Assembly (NCBI GenBank): GCA_023935145.1
Contig: CM043699.1
Span: forward strand, 76,165,138 to 76,229,137
DNA: 64,000 nucleotides
From: Bretschneidera sinensis
Taxonomy: Eukaryota > Streptophyta > Magnoliopsida > Brassicales > Akaniaceae
Reading direction: 5' to 3'
The translations under genes and the position numbers were made by a program. The notes below the pieces were generated by a model. It did not search any database. It saw only the letters and a list, made by a program, of their open reading frames with translations, and had not been told where the DNA came from. Every line of letters starts with the position of its first letter. Position 1 is the first letter of the stretch. Shown piece by piece: positions 62,672 to 64,000 of this stretch.

Positions 62672-64000
62672 ATGCTTAGATCGAGAGATTCTTGAGGTAA
62701 ATTCATTAGAGGACCCGAATTAGAGTTACCCTCTCCTTCCACGTCTGTTGGTGAAACCTCGCCTAGATCAAACCATAGTGCACCCCCACACAAAAATTTA
62801 GAGGACTTTGTTAATATGGCCGATAATCCTAATGAGAATGTTGCTAGGACACTTCAGGATTACCTCCACCCTACATGCACAGCCACACCATCATGCATCA
62901 TGTTTCCAGCCAATACTTGCCAACTAGATTTTAAACCAGGGATGATACAATTACTCCCTACTTTTCATGGCTTGGATAATGAAAACCCATATGTGCACAT
63001 TAAAGAGTTTGAGGAAGTAGTCGTGACTTTTCATAGTCACGATGAAACCAATGACATTGTTAGGCTTAAGTTCTTTCCTTTCGCTTTGAAGGATAGAGCT
63101 AAGAGTTGGCTATACTCACTAAGACCACGATCCATTGGGTCGTGGACTGAGACGACTCGAAATTCTTTAATAAATACTTTCCCCAACACAAGACCAATGC
63201 TTTAAAAAGACAAATCTCCACCTTTCCACAAAAGGACAGCGAGACTTTGTATCAGTCTTGGGTGAGATTTAAAGAGTTACTGAGTATGTGCCCTCACCAT
63301 GGGTATGAGATTGGCGTTTATTGAGCTATTTCTATGAGGGTCTTACCTATAGAGAACGCCAATTTGTAGAGATGATGTATAATGGTGGGTTCTTGGAGAA
63401 AGATCCTGATGAGGCCATAGAGTACCTCAATGTGCTTGCTGAAAAAGCTCACACTTGGACTCAACCTAGTGCTACTGAGAGCACAAATAGGTAACGACCT
63501 ATAGAGAACCTAAATGGTGATGGAATTTACCATCTTAGGGAAGAGGATAACCTTAAGGCCAAGGTCGAGATGCTCACTAGGGAACTAGAGGTATTAAAGA
63601 CTAAAAGCTCAAAGCCAACACACGTGGTTAATTATGCAAAATCTTTTGAACTATGTTTTGTGTGTGGCGGGGTAGATCATCTCGCCCAAGAGTGTCCCAC
63701 ATTTACTGAGATGAGAGGGATGTATAAGGAACAATGTAATGCCTTAGGCATGTACACGAAGCCTTCTACACCCTTCTCTAATACCTATAATCCGGGATGA
63801 CGAAATCACCCCAATTTCAGCTAGAAGTCTGAAAACCAACAGCTTGCACAACCCCCCGCACCATATCATTGACCATATCATGCACCTGTATCTTCTAGGA
63901 GTTCTTTAGAAGACACTTGGCATGCTTTTATTGAGGCACAGGATAAGACTAATCAAAGGCTTGAATCTTTAATTATGCAGGTTGTTGAAGAACATAAAGA
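62672..64000 (+). pseudogene. Ath-H gag, truncated by the window edge
   Basis: The conserved start MLRSRDS is at 62672. Codon 8 is TGA (CGA expected), leaving the next Met at 62816 (MADNPNENVARTLQDYL) as a possible restart. Capsid: CIMFPANTC, IQLLPTFHGLDNENPYVHIK and KFFPFALKDRAKSWLYSLRP. A frameshift near 63160 is followed by FKELLSMCPHHGYE and FYEGLTYRERQFVEMMY. A TAG lies at about 63493. ORF 63570-63800 has the zinc knuckle CFVCGGVDHLAQEC and ends in TGA at about 63798, where relatives have Trp (NPGW). It is closely similar to the Ath-C gag. Confidence 0.88.

Larger units (their letters stand above)
59826..64000 (+). mobile_element. Ath-H: 5' part of an Athila-type gypsy element
   Basis: 5' LTR 59826-62437 (with a nested copia solo LTR), a perfect tRNA-Asp PBS and gag running off the right edge of the window. 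It is inserted in the integrase of Tat-G; the left copy of the target site should be CACTT (59821-59825). The LTR shares with Ath-B the copia-like U3 segment, and its intact PBS suggests it is the youngest Athila copy here. Gag still carries stops and a frameshift. Confidence 0.9.

Noticed and set aside
1..64000. A host plant gene between the elements
   Set aside because: Every interval between elements is accounted for by another element, an LTR or decayed transposon DNA. I saw no conserved host-like reading frame with plausible exon structure.

Overview
The window looks like plant nuclear heterochromatin, probably from a eudicot. It is AT-rich and is filled end to end with nested LTR retrotransposons. 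I found no host gene, tRNA, rRNA or CRISPR array that I can support. The plant call rests on four things: Athila-type Ty3/gypsy elements whose primer-binding site (PBS) matches plant tRNA-Asp, the Athila post-pol ORF, Tat-type gypsy remnants with two RNase H domains, and Tork/TNT1-like Ty1/copia elements with an initiator-tRNA-Met PBS. Element names (Ath-A, Cop-1 and so on) are mine.

Layout. 1-1484: 3' end of Ath-A (+). 1485-2807 and 12235-12974: Cop-1 (-), the old host of three insertions (Ath-A, Gyp-1, Ath-B). 2808-12234: Gyp-1 (+), complete with two LTRs and a GATAC target duplication. 12975-23848: 3' two-thirds of Ath-B (-). 23849-37554: Ath-C (-), fused to Ath-B by a deletion junction and interrupted by Gyp-D (+, 28986-33233). 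37555-40012 and 46257-49984: Gyp-E (-), interrupted by complete Cop-2 (-, 40013-46256). 49985 to about 54300: decayed Tat-F (+). About 54300 to 59825: Tat-G (-), facing Tat-F tail to tail and carrying an isolated LTR (57147-58578). 59826-64000: 5' end of Ath-H (+), whose LTR holds a copia solo LTR (60080-61016). Relative ages follow the nesting: Cop-1, Gyp-E, Tat-F and Tat-G are hosts; Gyp-D, Cop-2 and the copia solo LTR are later arrivals.

All gag-pol frames are broken. Most in-frame stops are readable as TGG, CGA or CAG codons changed by C-to-T or G-to-A transitions, as expected for old methylated transposons. PBS decay follows the same pattern: perfect in Ath-H, two changes in Gyp-1, five in Ath-C.

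The most interesting signal is in the promoters. Nearly every LTR here, gypsy and copia alike, has a GC-rich, repeat- or palindrome-rich block shortly upstream of its TATA box, in otherwise AT-rich DNA. In Ath-B and Ath-C a second copy of this arrangement (GC block, CCAAT, TATA, roughly 300-nt leader) lies between pol and the post-pol ORF. In each element the internal block uses the same repeat words as that element's own LTR block. This suggests an internal, LTR-like promoter for the post-pol ORF that co-evolves with the LTR. In addition, a U3 segment of about 150-200 bp is shared between the Ath-B/Ath-H gypsy LTRs and the copia LTRs, which indicates exchange of promoter modules between superfamilies.
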